Source: Bacteroidota bacterium
Lineage (GTDB): Bacteria > Bacteroidota > Bacteroidia > Flavobacteriales_D > Sanyastnellaceae
Reading direction: 5' to 3'
Assembly (NCBI GenBank): GCA_027621555.1
Contig: JAQCBJ010000018.1
Span: 1 to 33,899, forward strand
DNA length: 33,899 nucleotides
Part shown: in pieces, positions 1-9,022 of the stretch
Position numbering within the stretch: position 1 is the stretch's first letter
Layout: each line of letters starts with the position of its first letter
Position numbers and translations under genes: made by a program
The notes under the pieces: generated by a model
Database searches by the model: none
What the model saw: the letters and a program-made list of their open reading frames with translations, nothing else
What the model was told of the DNA's origin: nothing

Positions 1-16
1 AGGAAGAGCCTGGAGG

Positions 17-84
17 ATCCGCATCGGCAACACGGTGAACACGCGGCAACGCGAGGGACCCAGCCGATGCGGATTTCTTTTTTT
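17..84 (+). terminator. Intrinsic terminator with a nested GNRA hairpin, end of an off-window transcript
   Basis: The 12-base arm at 17-28 is the perfect reverse complement of 63-74, and a T-rich tail follows at 75-84. The 34-nt loop holds a second perfect hairpin, CGCG-GCAA-CGCG at 42-53, with a GNRA tetraloop. It is followed by the tRNA-Arg promoter, so it must end a transcript that begins left of the window. The upstream gene is cut off. A frame ending with TGA at 36-38 is open from base 1 but too short to identify. The size and nesting would also fit the 3' end of a structured noncoding RNA. Confidence 0.7.
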
Positions 85-105
85 GACGAGAATTTGGCGG
101 GGGCA

Positions 106-136
106 TTTGGTGGGGAAGAAAGCCTGTCTATCTTTG
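106..136 (+). promoter_or_regulatory. Promoter of the tRNA-Arg gene
   Basis: TTTG at 106-109 and TATCTTTG at 129-136 are 19 bp apart. This matches the primary-sigma promoter consensus of Bacteroidota (TTTG, 19-21 bp, TAnnTTTG) in every fixed position. The tRNA starts about 33 bp downstream. It is the best two-part promoter in the window and serves as the internal standard for the other calls. Confidence 0.8.
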
Positions 137-168
137 CCCCCCGATTCACCGTAAGGTGAGGGTGGAAC

Positions 169-242
169 GGCTCTGTAGCTCAACTGGATAGAGCACCTCA
201 CTACGGATGAGGAGGTTTGGGGTTCGAATCCCTACAGGGTCA
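169..242 (+). tRNA. tRNA-Arg (anticodon ACG)
   Basis: A full cloverleaf can be drawn. The acceptor arms are GGCTCTG (169-175) and CAGGGTC (235-241), with A at 242 as discriminator. The D stem is GCTC/GAGC and the anticodon stem CCTCA/TGAGG. The anticodon loop CTACGGA gives anticodon ACG, normally modified to ICG to read CGU, CGC and CGA. The T arm carries TTCGAAT between TGGGG and CCCTA. The 3' CCA is not encoded. A promoter lies upstream and a strong terminator directly downstream, so it is transcribed alone. Confidence 0.95.
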
Positions 243-249
243 CGAAAGA

Positions 250-280
250 AGCCCGGTTGCACAAGCAACCGGGCTTTTTT
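250..280 (+). terminator. Intrinsic terminator of tRNA-Arg
   Basis: A perfect 11-bp stem (250-260 with 265-275) closes a 4-nt ACAA loop and is followed by a run of six T. It begins 8 nt after the tRNA. Confidence 0.95.
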
Positions 281-695
281 GTGCCCGCCAAGTCTGAGTT
301 CACTCAAGCGCAGGCAAGGCACAAAAAAGCCCTTGGACTGCGCAGCAGTCTCGGGCTTCATGCTCGGGCACAAGCCCCCGCACCAGGGATCACATCGTAA
401 TCCCTCCGGCGTCACTTTTCGACAAAACCTGTTTCCCACTCGAGGCGGGTTTTTCTTGCCCCAGCTTGCGGGAAATACCAGTTTTTGATGAATTCTCGGT
501 GTGGGCATTATCGAAACTGACGAAGAAGAAGCATTGTTTGGTATTGTTGTCAAATGGGAAAAAGTGGCGCCCATTTTGGCCTTCAGGAAAGCGTAACCCT
601 CGGTGACTCGCTCGGATCCGAACGCGAGAAAAACCATCGGCAGGAACAAATGCAAGACTGATCTGGAATACGGCATGGACAAGAACTAATGAACG
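281..695. other. Region without a convincing gene
   Basis: About 415 bases between the tRNA terminator and the TM2 gene. The open frames here on both strands read through the tRNA or the terminators and have no recognisable product. A 31-codon GTG frame at 501-596 has no supporting signal. The only clear element is a minus-strand terminator at 322-359. A weaker hairpin (AACCTG with CGGGTT, followed by T's) lies around 426-462 on the plus strand. Confidence 0.5.
322..359 (-). terminator. Minus-strand intrinsic terminator, no identified gene
   Basis: Read on the minus strand, AAGCCC-GA-GACTGC closes a TGC loop with GCAGTC-CAA-GGGCTT and is followed by a T run. The plus strand has no T run on its 3' side, so termination is directional. 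No credible minus-strand CDS lies at its upstream side (360-690). It may end an unrecognised small RNA or catch antisense transcription. Confidence 0.65.
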
Positions 696-962
696 ATGGA
701 CACTCCAAAAATGCGGGCATACCAAAATGACGCGTGTGACATCACGACGACGTGGTTGCTTTTCCTTTTCTTCGGTTGGTCCTACGGTTCAATGGGAAGA
801 ACTGGCCTCCAAATGTTGTACTACATCACATGTGGCGGCTTTGGCCTGTGGACATTGATTCGCTTATTCACCCTGAATGATGCCATCAAAGAATACAATC
901 GAGGTGTCGCGGCACGTGTGGGAATGGACAATCAGGAAATGGCCGCTTTGGGGCTGATGTGA
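696..962 (+). CDS. TM2 domain-containing small membrane protein
   Basis: An 88-residue protein with the TM2 fold: two membrane segments around residues 18-30 and 38-58, joined by a short turn with the typical GSMGRTGLQ pattern and ending in the ...LWTLIRLFTL motif. TM2 proteins are small inner-membrane proteins of poorly known function, and the family call rests on the hydrophobic pattern and the conserved G-x-x-G-R-x-G turn. The ATG at 696 is used because it begins the longest frame and leaves a short soluble N-terminus before the first helix. No promoter -7 element sits next to this start, unlike many genes in the window. No partner gene is adjacent; the next gene has its own promoter. Confidence 0.8.
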   Translation: MDTPKMRAYQNDACDITTTWLLFLFFGWSYGSMGRTGLQMLYYITCGGFGLWTLIRLFTLNDAIKEYNRGVAARVGMDNQEMAALGLM

Positions 963-994
963 GGTGAGCTGCGTCGACCTTTAACGCTCCCCGA

Positions 995-1027
995 TTTGGG
1001 CTTTTACATAATTATCATGTATATTTA
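995..1027 (+). promoter_or_regulatory. Promoter of the dockerin-like gene
   Basis: TTTG at 995-998 and TATATTTA at 1020-1027 are separated by 21 bp. This is the Bacteroidota pattern with one mismatch in the last -7 base. The start codon is 19 nt further on. Confidence 0.55.
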
Positions 1028-1046
1028 AGGCTCCAAATCTGAACTC

Positions 1047-1715
1047 ATGCGCACCATTTTCTTCACGCTCTTGCTCACCCTCGCAGGAGGGGTAGGGGCC
1101 CAAACCACCCAGCCCTTCCAACCCGACGCCAACGGCGACGGCCTCGTCAACGTGGACGACTTGATGACCTTTTTCACCGTCTACAACACCCAATGGGGGC
1201 CCGACTTGACGGTCGCGTGCGACTACCAAGGCACCTCGTTTGAGACCTTGTTCGCCGACCTCATCAACGGCGACAGCCAAATGGATTCACTGTACTTCGC
1301 GTACAGCATCTACGACAGCGCGGTGGTCTACATGCCTGAATGCCCGGATCCCATCACCGTGTACAACCTCGTTGAGCGCAGCGGCGTCATCACGTCGTTT
1401 GAACACGTGACGTACCCCGACGGACGCATTGCGTTGACGTCAGGTCAGGAAATCGACAGCTTGTACGTCTTCTTTGATTGGCGCTACAACCCCACGTACG
1501 GCGTGTACTCCCTGGAGTTTGGGGACGCGGCCATTGTGGCAGAGTCGGCGCCGTTCTTCGACGGCCTGTGGCACTACGCCAACGACCACATCGGACTGCC
1601 CTTGCCGACGACGTGGACGCTCGACGAAACGGGGATCCACTTCCCGGCCTATTCAGGCACGATGAATCAGTACGGCGACTTCCAGTTTGTCCCGTACTGG
1701 AGCGCCGCGGAGTAA
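1047..1715 (+). CDS. Secreted protein with an N-terminal dockerin-like calcium loop
   Basis: A 222-residue protein beginning with a Sec signal peptide (about residues 1-18, cleavage near GVGAQ). Residues 27-46 read DANGDGLVNVDDLMTFFTVY, which has the D-x-N-x-D-G-x-V-x-x-x-D-L spacing of a dockerin or EF-hand calcium loop. The remainder is acidic and aromatic-rich with no family I recognise. The same type of loop follows the signal peptide of the FISUMP protein at the other end of the window, so this short N-terminal module is probably a recurring piece of the secretome here. No C-terminal secretion domain of the type IX system is evident. It stands alone: the downstream gene is convergent, 27 bp away. 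Function unknown; export and calcium binding are inferred. Confidence 0.75.
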   Translation: MRTIFFTLLLTLAGGVGAQTTQPFQPDANGDGLVNVDDLMTFFTVYNTQWGPDLTVACDYQGTSFETLFADLINGDSQMDSLYFAYSIYDSAVVYMPECPDPITVYNLVERSGVITSFEHVTYPDGRIALTSGQEIDSLYVFFDWRYNPTYGVYSLEFGDAAIVAESAPFFDGLWHYANDHIGLPLPTTWTLDETGIHFPAYSGTMNQYGDFQFVPYWSAAE

Positions 1716-1742
1716 GTCAGTCTTGACGGAAGCACCCCGGAA

Positions 1743-3185
1743 TCAGGGGGAAGGGAGGTGGCGGTCCAGAAGCGCAACCAGCGCTGCGCACGTCGCGGCG
1801 CCGAGTTCGAGTTCCCGCTTGTGGACGTTTTCCCAAACGTCCTGACTCGTGTGGTGAAAGTCGAAGTACCGCTGACCGTCCGGCACCAGCCCCACCAGCA
1901 CGGGACGGGGTTCCAGTTCCTTCAACGGGCCGATGTCCACGCCGGACCCGCCCCGTCCGAAGTAGTGAAGGTTGTAGGGCTCGAGCATGTCGGCCCAGGA
2001 CCGAACAAGCGCGACCGGATCGTCCGTCGCGTCCATGCGCACGCCCCGAGGCACAAACCCTCCGGCGTCGGACTCCATCGCGGCCACGTGGCGCAAGCCC
2101 GCCTCGTGTTCTTCGCCCGCCACACGCGCGTATTCCTTGCCGCCCCGGTTGCCGTTCTCTTCGTTGATGAACAGCACAAACCGCAGCGTGCGCCGCGGGG
2201 CGTACCCCACGGCATTCAGGGCCCGCAACGCCTCGATGGTGTGGACGATGCCTGAGCCGTCGTCGTGCGCGCCCTCGCCAATGTCCCACGAATCGAGGTG
2301 GCCCCCGAGCGTGATGATTTCGTCAGGCCGTTCCGTGCCACGCCATTCGCCCACCACGTTGCCTTGCACGACCTCCCCGAGGTCCTGGCAGTTCATGCGG
2401 TAGCTGACCCGCACCTCCTCACCGCGCTCAGGAGCGGAGGCCACCGCGCGGGCGAGCATGGACGCGTCGACCGTCGAGACGGCCGCTGCAGGGATGCGCG
2501 TGATGCCGTCTTCGTAGCCCATGGCCCCAGTGTGCGGCACCGTGTCGAGCGCGTGGGTGAGGGAGCGCACCAGCACGCCCTTCGCGCCGGCCTTGGCCGC
2601 GGCAATGGCTCCTCGTCCGCGCTGGTCCCAGGCTCCGCCGTAGGCTGCGCCGGTGTTGATCAGCAGCGGATCCATGGGGCGGTTGAACAGCACGATGTGC
2701 CCGGTGGCGTCAAGCGTGTCGAGGGCGTCGAGGTGCTTGACCACAAGGAGGGGGCCTTCGAGCCAATCTTCGCCAGGGGTGGCCACGGAGCCGCCAAGGG
2801 CGGTGATGCGCAGTTCTTGGGCTTCTTGGCCCGGAAGCGTCGCGCTAGCTTCGGCGACGTCGCCGCGCGTCCACGACGGAACCGTTACGGGCATCACGTA
2901 GGCCGTGTCTGCCCCGGACGCTTGCAACACCTGCCGTCCCCATTCGATGGCCTGGTCTGCGCTCGGCGAACCGCTCAAACGGTGCCCGATGTCCTTGCAC
3001 AGGACGCGCAGGTTCTCGTGGGCTTCTCCGTGCGCCAGGACTTCGTCGAAGATGGCTCGAACGAGGGCGCTGTCGGTGGGCGCGGTTTGGGCTGAAGCAG
3101 GAGCCACAATCCACCCAGCGACAGCAAACATCCACAACAGCGTCGCGAACCGCGCGAACCATTGAAAAGGGAGAGAGGCATTCAT
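1743..3185 (-). CDS. M28 family zinc peptidase, carboxypeptidase Q-like
   Basis: A 480-residue exported peptidase with a signal peptide of about 32 residues ending in ASAQ. A PA-type insert spans roughly residues 135-255. The M28 catalytic domain follows with likely zinc ligands H296 (GGHLDSWDIG), D308 (AHDDGSG), E343 (NEENGNRGG), D373 (ESDAGG) and H444 or H445 (FDFHHTS); E342 would be the catalytic base. Such enzymes remove amino acids or dipeptides from peptides outside the cytoplasm. A longer in-frame reading to 3407 was rejected because the ATG at 3185 begins the signal peptide and has a promoter -7 box only 5 nt upstream. It is head-to-head with the methyltransferase gene, with 38 bp between start codons. 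Confidence 0.93.
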   Translation of the reverse strand: MNASLPFQWFARFATLLWMFAVAGWIVAPASAQTAPTDSALVRAIFDEVLAHGEAHENLRVLCKDIGHRLSGSPSADQAIEWGRQVLQASGADTAYVMPVTVPSWTRGDVAEASATLPGQEAQELRITALGGSVATPGEDWLEGPLLVVKHLDALDTLDATGHIVLFNRPMDPLLINTGAAYGGAWDQRGRGAIAAAKAGAKGVLVRSLTHALDTVPHTGAMGYEDGITRIPAAAVSTVDASMLARAVASAPERGEEVRVSYRMNCQDLGEVVQGNVVGEWRGTERPDEIITLGGHLDSWDIGEGAHDDGSGIVHTIEALRALNAVGYAPRRTLRFVLFINEENGNRGGKEYARVAGEEHEAGLRHVAAMESDAGGFVPRGVRMDATDDPVALVRSWADMLEPYNLHYFGRGGSGVDIGPLKELEPRPVLVGLVPDGQRYFDFHHTSQDVWENVHKRELELGAATCAALVALLDRHLPSP

Positions 3186-3190
3186 GGGAC

Positions 3191-3198
3191 GAAAGGTA
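3191..3198 (-). promoter_or_regulatory. -7 promoter element abutting the M28 peptidase start
   Basis: On the minus strand this reads TACCTTTC, one base off TAnnTTTG, and ends 5 nt before the ATG. Transcription would start at, or within a few nt of, the start codon. Confidence 0.5.
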
Positions 3199-3223
3199 GC
3201 GGGATGTGCCCGAACTTGGCCGC

Positions 3224-3832
3224 ATGAACATGTGGGACGAGCGCTATCGAGCGCATGAAACGGTGTACGGCACGAAGCCGAACGTGTTTTGGGCGAGCCA
3301 GCTGGGAATGCTGGCGCCCGGGTCTGTGGCGTTGCCGTGCGACGGCGAAGGCCGAAACGCCGTCTGGGCTGCCCACCAGGGATGGGACGTGTGGAGTTTC
3401 GACGCAAGCGAAGTGGGCGTGAAGAAGTCGCACGAACTGGCTGACGCCCATGACGTGCACATCGCCTGCGAGGTGGGCGACGCGTTTGCGGTGGAGCCGG
3501 GCCAGCAGTTCGATGTGGTGGGCTTGGTTTTCGCGCACATGCCGGAGCCGCGACGCGCCGAATTTCACCGCCGGGCTTGGTCGTGGGTGAAGCCCGGAGG
3601 CCACCTCATCGTGGAGGGCTTTCACAAGGACCAACTCGGCTTGACGTCGGGCGGCCCCAAGGACCTCGCGATGCTTTATTCGGAGACGACCGTGCCGGAC
3701 GACGTGTTGGTGAAGCAGGGGGAAGGGCGCGTGCTGTGGCAGGCGCGGTGTGAGCAAATACTCGACGAAGGACCGTTTCACCAAGGACGCGGCATCACGT
3801 GCCAGTGGGTCCTCCAAAAGGCCGGCGCATGA
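3224..3832 (+). CDS. Class I SAM-dependent methyltransferase
   Basis: A 202-residue soluble protein of the small TehB-like or Methyltransf_25 type. The N-terminal WDERY...YGTKPN motif is characteristic. The glycine-rich SAM loop is at about residues 35-45 with the variant LPCDGEGRNA instead of the usual LDLGCGEG. An acidic residue follows in FDAS (residue 60), and the post-I motifs DVVGLVFAH and VKPGGHLIVEGF are present. The substrate is not evident. The ATG at 3224 was preferred over GTG 3206: homologues begin close to WDERY, and GAACTTGG (3212-3219), a weak -7 look-alike, sits 4 nt before this ATG. Its TGA overlaps the ATG of the Smr gene (ATGA), so the two are probably translationally coupled. 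Confidence 0.88.
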   Translation: MNMWDERYRAHETVYGTKPNVFWASQLGMLAPGSVALPCDGEGRNAVWAAHQGWDVWSFDASEVGVKKSHELADAHDVHIACEVGDAFAVEPGQQFDVVGLVFAHMPEPRRAEFHRRAWSWVKPGGHLIVEGFHKDQLGLTSGGPKDLAMLYSETTVPDDVLVKQGEGRVLWQARCEQILDEGPFHQGRGITCQWVLQKAGA

Positions 3833-4440
3833 ACACCTTCAAGCCCGGCCAACGCGTCAAGTTCCTGAATGACGTCGGTTCCGCCACGGTGGTCCGAGTC
3901 GACGATGACCAAGTGGTCGTCACGGACGAGGATGGCTTCGACCGGACTGTGGCGGCAAACGAGCTTCTGGCCGCGCCCGACCCCGAGGCGGAGGCCAAGA
4001 GCTACGGGGACACGGTTCCCGATTTGGCCAAACTGCTCGCGCAAGAGGTGGGAGAGAAGCGCATGAAGGAACTCCAAAAAGACTTTGAAGTGCGCTACCA
4101 AAACACCCAGGCCACCAGCATGGCTCGCCGCGATGCGCACATGGAGGTCGACCTGCACATCCACGAGCTCGTCGACGACCAACGCGGCTTGCCGGACCGC
4201 GCCAAGCTCGCCATCCAAATGGATCACTTCGACCGCATGATGGACATCGCCAAGCGCGAGAAACTTCGTCGGATCGTCTTCATCCACGGGGTCGGTCAAG
4301 GCGTGCTTCGTCACCAAATTCACACCACGCTCGAGCAACATCACCCCGATTGCACGTACCGCCAGGGCGACCCGCGCAAGTACGGCTCGGGAGCCACGGA
4401 AGTGTGGTTGGGGCAAGGGGCTTGGCGCCGTCCGGAGTAG
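3829..4440 (+). CDS. DUF2027/Smr domain protein
   Basis: A 203-residue protein. Residues 1-50 form a small beta-rich module (FKPGQRVKFLNDVGSATVV) like the DUF2027 N-terminus of Bacteroidota Smr proteins. Residues 107-198 are a Smr domain with the hallmark DLHIHEL (108-114) and HGVGQGVLR (153-161) motifs. Smr domains, also found at the end of MutS2, are nicking or RNA-cleaving nucleases. The D-L-H and H-G-x-G motifs kept here suggest an active domain. The start codon overlaps the methyltransferase stop, giving a two-gene operon. It ends 2 bp before the stop of the convergent gene, leaving no room for a terminator between them. Confidence 0.9.
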   Translation: MNTFKPGQRVKFLNDVGSATVVRVDDDQVVVTDEDGFDRTVAANELLAAPDPEAEAKSYGDTVPDLAKLLAQEVGEKRMKELQKDFEVRYQNTQATSMARRDAHMEVDLHIHELVDDQRGLPDRAKLAIQMDHFDRMMDIAKREKLRRIVFIHGVGQGVLRHQIHTTLEQHHPDCTYRQGDPRKYGSGATEVWLGQGAWRRPE

Positions 4441-4442
4441 GA

Positions 4443-5315
4443 TTACTCGCCGTCTTCCGGAGCCGCGTCCTTGGCGCCACCTGAGGCGGCGTTCGAGTCG
4501 GCCTTTTCCTTCATCTCCTTCGCGACTTGGTTGATGTCGCGCCCGGGGACCTGCATCCACAGGTTGGGGGCGTCCAAGTTGAATTGCGCTGCGGCATTCA
4601 GGGTCACGAGTTCCATGGCGTGGGGAAGGGTGCCGCTGTCATCAGCAATGCCCCATTCAACTTTGAGCGGAACGCCCTCTGGCAAGATGACGTTTCGCAG
4701 CACCCTTTGGGGACGGTATTGCATCCATCCGGAGAACGCCGCGCGGAACGCAGCGAGTTGGTCTGGGTTGAACTCGAATGCGTTCACATCCGCCACCCAA
4801 ACGACCACGCGGTCCTTGCCTTCTTTTCCTGAAAATGCCAAACAAGGGTGACCCATGACCTCTATGGCTTCCAATTTCTTGTCGGCCTTCAAGATGCGAG
4901 GAGTCGCAGGTTCTTCCTCGGACCAATACCCTGCCATGGTCATCATTTGGGGCGACATGAAGGCCCCTTCCTGGTTTTCCAGGCTGACGGTGGCAAGAGG
5001 CGAATCGGGGCCCTTGACCAGGGTGTAGTTCCCCTGACGGTCCAATTGGTCCGTCCACATCAGGATGCCTTGCTCGGATTCCCAACGGATTTCTCCGACC
5101 GTTGTTCGCCCCCCTTGGGTCACGTTGCACGCCAAGTGACCTTGGAAGGAGAGAGGCGCGTCAGCGAGTGGCATTTGGGTGAGCCTCATCAGCTCTTCCA
5201 TCATTTCAGCACCGGTGACGTCGTTCTTGAGGTCAGGGGTTTGGGAGTGCATGGCGCCAACCCAACAGAGGGTCAAGCCGGTGAAAACGGGGCGGAGGAA
5301 TGCGGTCAAGTTCAT
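4443..5315 (-). CDS. Secreted protein of unknown function, DUF4412-like
   Basis: A 290-residue protein with a signal peptide (about residues 1-25, cleavage after MHSQ). The mature part alternates beta strands, with tracts such as LSFQGHLACNV, GEIRWESEQGILMWTD and a late helix followed by an acidic Ala/Gly/Asp tail. The layout, a short repetitive beta domain reporting on a small-molecule or lipid-like ligand, resembles the periplasmic DUF4412 proteins of Bacteroidota, but that is a loose resemblance. The start at ATG 5315 is supported by the signal peptide and by TATCTTGG 5 nt upstream; the longer open frame to 5708 has no features of a protein start. It lies 47 bp downstream of another secreted unknown on the same strand. 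Confidence 0.75.
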   Translation of the reverse strand: MNLTAFLRPVFTGLTLCWVGAMHSQTPDLKNDVTGAEMMEELMRLTQMPLADAPLSFQGHLACNVTQGGRTTVGEIRWESEQGILMWTDQLDRQGNYTLVKGPDSPLATVSLENQEGAFMSPQMMTMAGYWSEEEPATPRILKADKKLEAIEVMGHPCLAFSGKEGKDRVVVWVADVNAFEFNPDQLAAFRAAFSGWMQYRPQRVLRNVILPEGVPLKVEWGIADDSGTLPHAMELVTLNAAAQFNLDAPNLWMQVPGRDINQVAKEMKEKADSNAASGGAKDAAPEDGE

Positions 5316-5320
5316 CCCCA

Positions 5321-5328
5321 CCAAGATA
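5321..5328 (-). promoter_or_regulatory. -7 promoter element abutting the start at 5315
   Basis: Minus strand TATCTTGG matches TAnnTT plus the final G of the consensus and ends 5 nt before the ATG. Confidence 0.5.
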
Positions 5329-5362
5329 CGGCGAACGACCTGGGTGCGGAGAACGGCAACCT

Positions 5363-6256
5363 TTAATTTCGGCTGCGGCGGCGGGAGGGATCCCGGTATT
5401 CTCGAGGGGAATTGCCTTCCGTGTTGCGCACCTCCGTGTCGAGCACGAGGTGCCAGCGCCCCTTGCGCCATTCGAGCGCGTCGTAGCTCAGGGTAGGGCC
5501 GTAAAAGGCATACTGCCCTTGGAAGGACGGGTCCTCCGGGGCAAGGTGGTCCATGACGATGCGGCCTGATTCTTCCTCTTTTTTGAGGGTGGCTTGAACC
5601 GCGTCCGCGTAGGTGAGCACCAAGCGCTTTTGGAGGCCTTCGGGCAATTCGAAGCGGGGGGACCCAAACCGAACCCGCCCGTTCCGAGGCTCGACGGTCT
5701 CGATCCACTTTTGGGTGGTGAGGGCGTCTGCGCCGTCCCAGACGAGGAACGTGTACACCGGCTGTTGCTTGTCATAGGTGAGCACCCCGTCGTAGTAGAG
5801 GCCGCCTTGCCAGCGGTCGTGGCGGTGCATGCGTCCAAGGTCGCGCGTGTTGGCTTCAGGGTCGTGGGTCAGCATCGTCCACGTGTACCCGAGATCGGTG
5901 CCGGGGGCGGCATGCACGACCCACCCGCCGTACCGTTGGGTGCGGTTGTCCAGTTCCACGTTCCACGTGAACATCACCATGCGGTCGGCGCCTTCGCCGA
6001 GGTCGACCACGGCGTTGTTGAAGTTCTCCCATTCGACCTCCAGCATCTTGCCCGCGGCAAGGGCCTCGCTCCACAGGCTCTGCAACTGGTCGTGCAGCGC
6101 CAAGCGATCTTCCTGCGTGCGGGCTTGGGCCAGGCTTTGATGGGTTGCGGAGGCGCGCGCGAGCTCGGGGGTTTGGGCCCACGCCCAGGAGGTCGCGACG
6201 AGCAGCGCCAAGCCGAGGCCTGCGCGAACGGATGCGAAGCGGTTCAGGGAAGTCAT
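5363..6256 (-). CDS. Secreted protein of unknown function
   Basis: A 297-residue exported protein; the signal peptide covers about residues 1-27, ending WAWAQ. The mature protein begins helical (residues 28-75, TPELARASATHQSLAQART) and continues as a tryptophan-rich beta domain with MVMFTWNVEL, YGGWVVHAAPG, WQGGLYYDGVLTYD and YTFLVWDGAD. I recognise the pattern as a recurring Bacteroidota periplasmic unknown with no assigned activity. The C-terminus is strongly basic (DPSRRRSRN). Start chosen at ATG 6256, which opens the signal peptide; the frame extends to 6355 but only through the ferredoxin 3' end. It lies 31 bp behind the ferredoxin gene with no promoter visible between, so it may be co-transcribed with it. 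Confidence 0.75.
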   Translation of the reverse strand: MTSLNRFASVRAGLGLALLVATSWAWAQTPELARASATHQSLAQARTQEDRLALHDQLQSLWSEALAAGKMLEVEWENFNNAVVDLGEGADRMVMFTWNVELDNRTQRYGGWVVHAAPGTDLGYTWTMLTHDPEANTRDLGRMHRHDRWQGGLYYDGVLTYDKQQPVYTFLVWDGADALTTQKWIETVEPRNGRVRFGSPRFELPEGLQKRLVLTYADAVQATLKKEEESGRIVMDHLAPEDPSFQGQYAFYGPTLSYDALEWRKGRWHLVLDTEVRNTEGNSPREYRDPSRRRSRN

Positions 6257-6287
6257 GTGCTTCTCCAACGCAGAAACGCGTCGGTTC

Positions 6288-7722
<1,435 letters not shown>

Positions 7723-7731
7723 TTTTGCAGC

Positions 7732-8931
7732 ATGATGGAACCTCGGAATCGAACACGTTTGGCGTGGATGTGGACAAGCCTGGCCGTGGCATGTGGCGTG
7801 GTCGTCTCGAGTTGCAGCACTGAGGTGGACCTGACGGCTCCCTACGACAGCTTGCCCGTGGTGTACGGCCTGCTTGAAGTTGAGGCCGACACCCAGTGGG
7901 TGAAGATCAACCGGACGTGGCTGGGGGAAGGAAGCCAGTTGATCGCCGCCCAAGTGGCGGACAGCTCGGAGTACCCTGCCGGCGCCATCGATGCCCGAAT
8001 CGTCGAACTCATCCCATCCAGTACTGGCGGGGTGGTGGGCAACGAATTGCCGACAGGGCGGGAGTGGACCTTGCGGGACACGCTTGTCGACAACAAGGAA
8101 ACGTCGGGGGCCTTTTTTGGGCCTTTGCAACGCGTGTACTTCGCGTCAACGCTCACGGAGCCCTTGCGCGACGACATGCTGTACCAGCTCGTGCTCGAAT
8201 TGCCCGACGGAAAGACCGCGCAGGCGACCACCACCATGGTGGAATCGAGCGCAGGATCCATCAACCAGCCTCCGCCCAACCTCCCCAACTACAAGATGGG
8301 ATTCGCGGCGGTGAACCCCAACGGGTCGGCGACTTACCCCAACTTCCCGTTCAAGTGGACAACCTCTCCGGGAGCGAGCTTGTACACAGCGTCGCTTGTG
8401 GTGCACGTGGAAGAGCGCTACTACGCCGACGACGCGTTGACCCTGCTCGACAGCTCGCGCGACCGCACGGTGACCATTCCCGTGGGAACCCGGAAGGTGA
8501 GCAACCTCGACGGCTTTCAAACCATCGACGAACCCTTCGACGGGGAGCGGTTGTTCACGGAGTTGAGCACGCGTTTGGAGGCCAATCCTCGCATCCGCCG
8601 TGTGCTGGGCCGCTACGACGCAAACTACCAATTGGAACGCGCGTTCGACTTTGAGCTTCAGGTGGCGAACCAGGATTTGGCCATTTTCCTCGACGTCAAC
8701 GAAACCAGCGGCAGCATCGTTCAAGACCGTCCGACGTGGACCAACATTGAAGTGATTGCGGCGGATGGAACACAGCTCGGTGGCATTGGCCTGTGGGGAT
8801 CGCGGACCACGTTAGGCGTGTACGGTTTAGGTTACTCCAAGCAAACCATCCAGCATTTGCAAGAGGGGGACCTCACCGCGGCGCTGAACTTCTGTTCGCC
8901 CAGCCCGTTGAGTGACTACAGCTGCGATTGA
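7732..8931 (+). CDS. Surface or periplasmic lipoprotein, DUF4249-like
   Basis: A 399-residue lipoprotein. The N-terminus has a basic region, a hydrophobic stretch and the lipobox VSSC with the lipidated cysteine near residue 28, followed by STEVDLTAPYD. The mature start (ACID-DL...PVVYGLLEVEADTQWVKINRTWLG) and the mixed beta pattern resemble DUF4249 proteins, which in Bacteroidota are often encoded next to TonB-dependent receptors. No receptor gene is present here, so this copy is an orphan. ATG 7735 immediately follows and could equally be used; the promoter element ends 4 nt before 7732. A hairpin 54 bp downstream may be its terminator. Confidence 0.8.
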   Translation: MMEPRNRTRLAWMWTSLAVACGVVVSSCSTEVDLTAPYDSLPVVYGLLEVEADTQWVKINRTWLGEGSQLIAAQVADSSEYPAGAIDARIVELIPSSTGGVVGNELPTGREWTLRDTLVDNKETSGAFFGPLQRVYFASTLTEPLRDDMLYQLVLELPDGKTAQATTTMVESSAGSINQPPPNLPNYKMGFAAVNPNGSATYPNFPFKWTTSPGASLYTASLVVHVEERYYADDALTLLDSSRDRTVTIPVGTRKVSNLDGFQTIDEPFDGERLFTELSTRLEANPRIRRVLGRYDANYQLERAFDFELQVANQDLAIFLDVNETSGSIVQDRPTWTNIEVIAADGTQLGGIGLWGSRTTLGVYGLGYSKQTIQHLQEGDLTAALNFCSPSPLSDYSCD

Positions 8932-8984
8932 TCCCAGGCGAGGGCGGAAATGCCCAATCCAATGTGAACATGTTCTCGTGAGCC

Positions 8985-9008
8985 TGCCCTGAGAAGGGCA
9001 TGGTTTTG
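8985..9008 (+). terminator. Possible terminator of the lipoprotein gene
   Basis: TGCCCT-GAGA-AGGGCA (8985-9000) forms a 6-bp stem with a GNRA loop, followed by TGGTTTTG. The T tail is broken, so this is only a candidate. The tail also resembles a -7 element (one mismatch) for the next gene. Confidence 0.4.
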
Positions 9009-9022
9009 AGCAACTTGGAGTC

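Noticed and set aside
207-488. Plus-strand ORF of 93 codons
   Set aside because: It begins inside the tRNA gene and crosses two terminators.
501-596. 31-codon GTG ORF upstream of the TM2 gene
   Set aside because: No promoter, no homology visible, and a stop just upstream; insufficient support.
146-682. Long minus-strand ORF of 178 codons
   Set aside because: It runs antisense through the tRNA and its terminator and has no protein-like features.
390-725. Minus-strand ORF of 111 codons as the gene belonging to the orphan terminator
   Set aside because: Its composition is not protein-like, it overlaps the TM2 start, and no promoter was found.
3186-3407. N-terminal extension of the M28 peptidase to 3407
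   Set aside because: It would bury the signal peptide, cross the -7 element and overlap the methyltransferase start.
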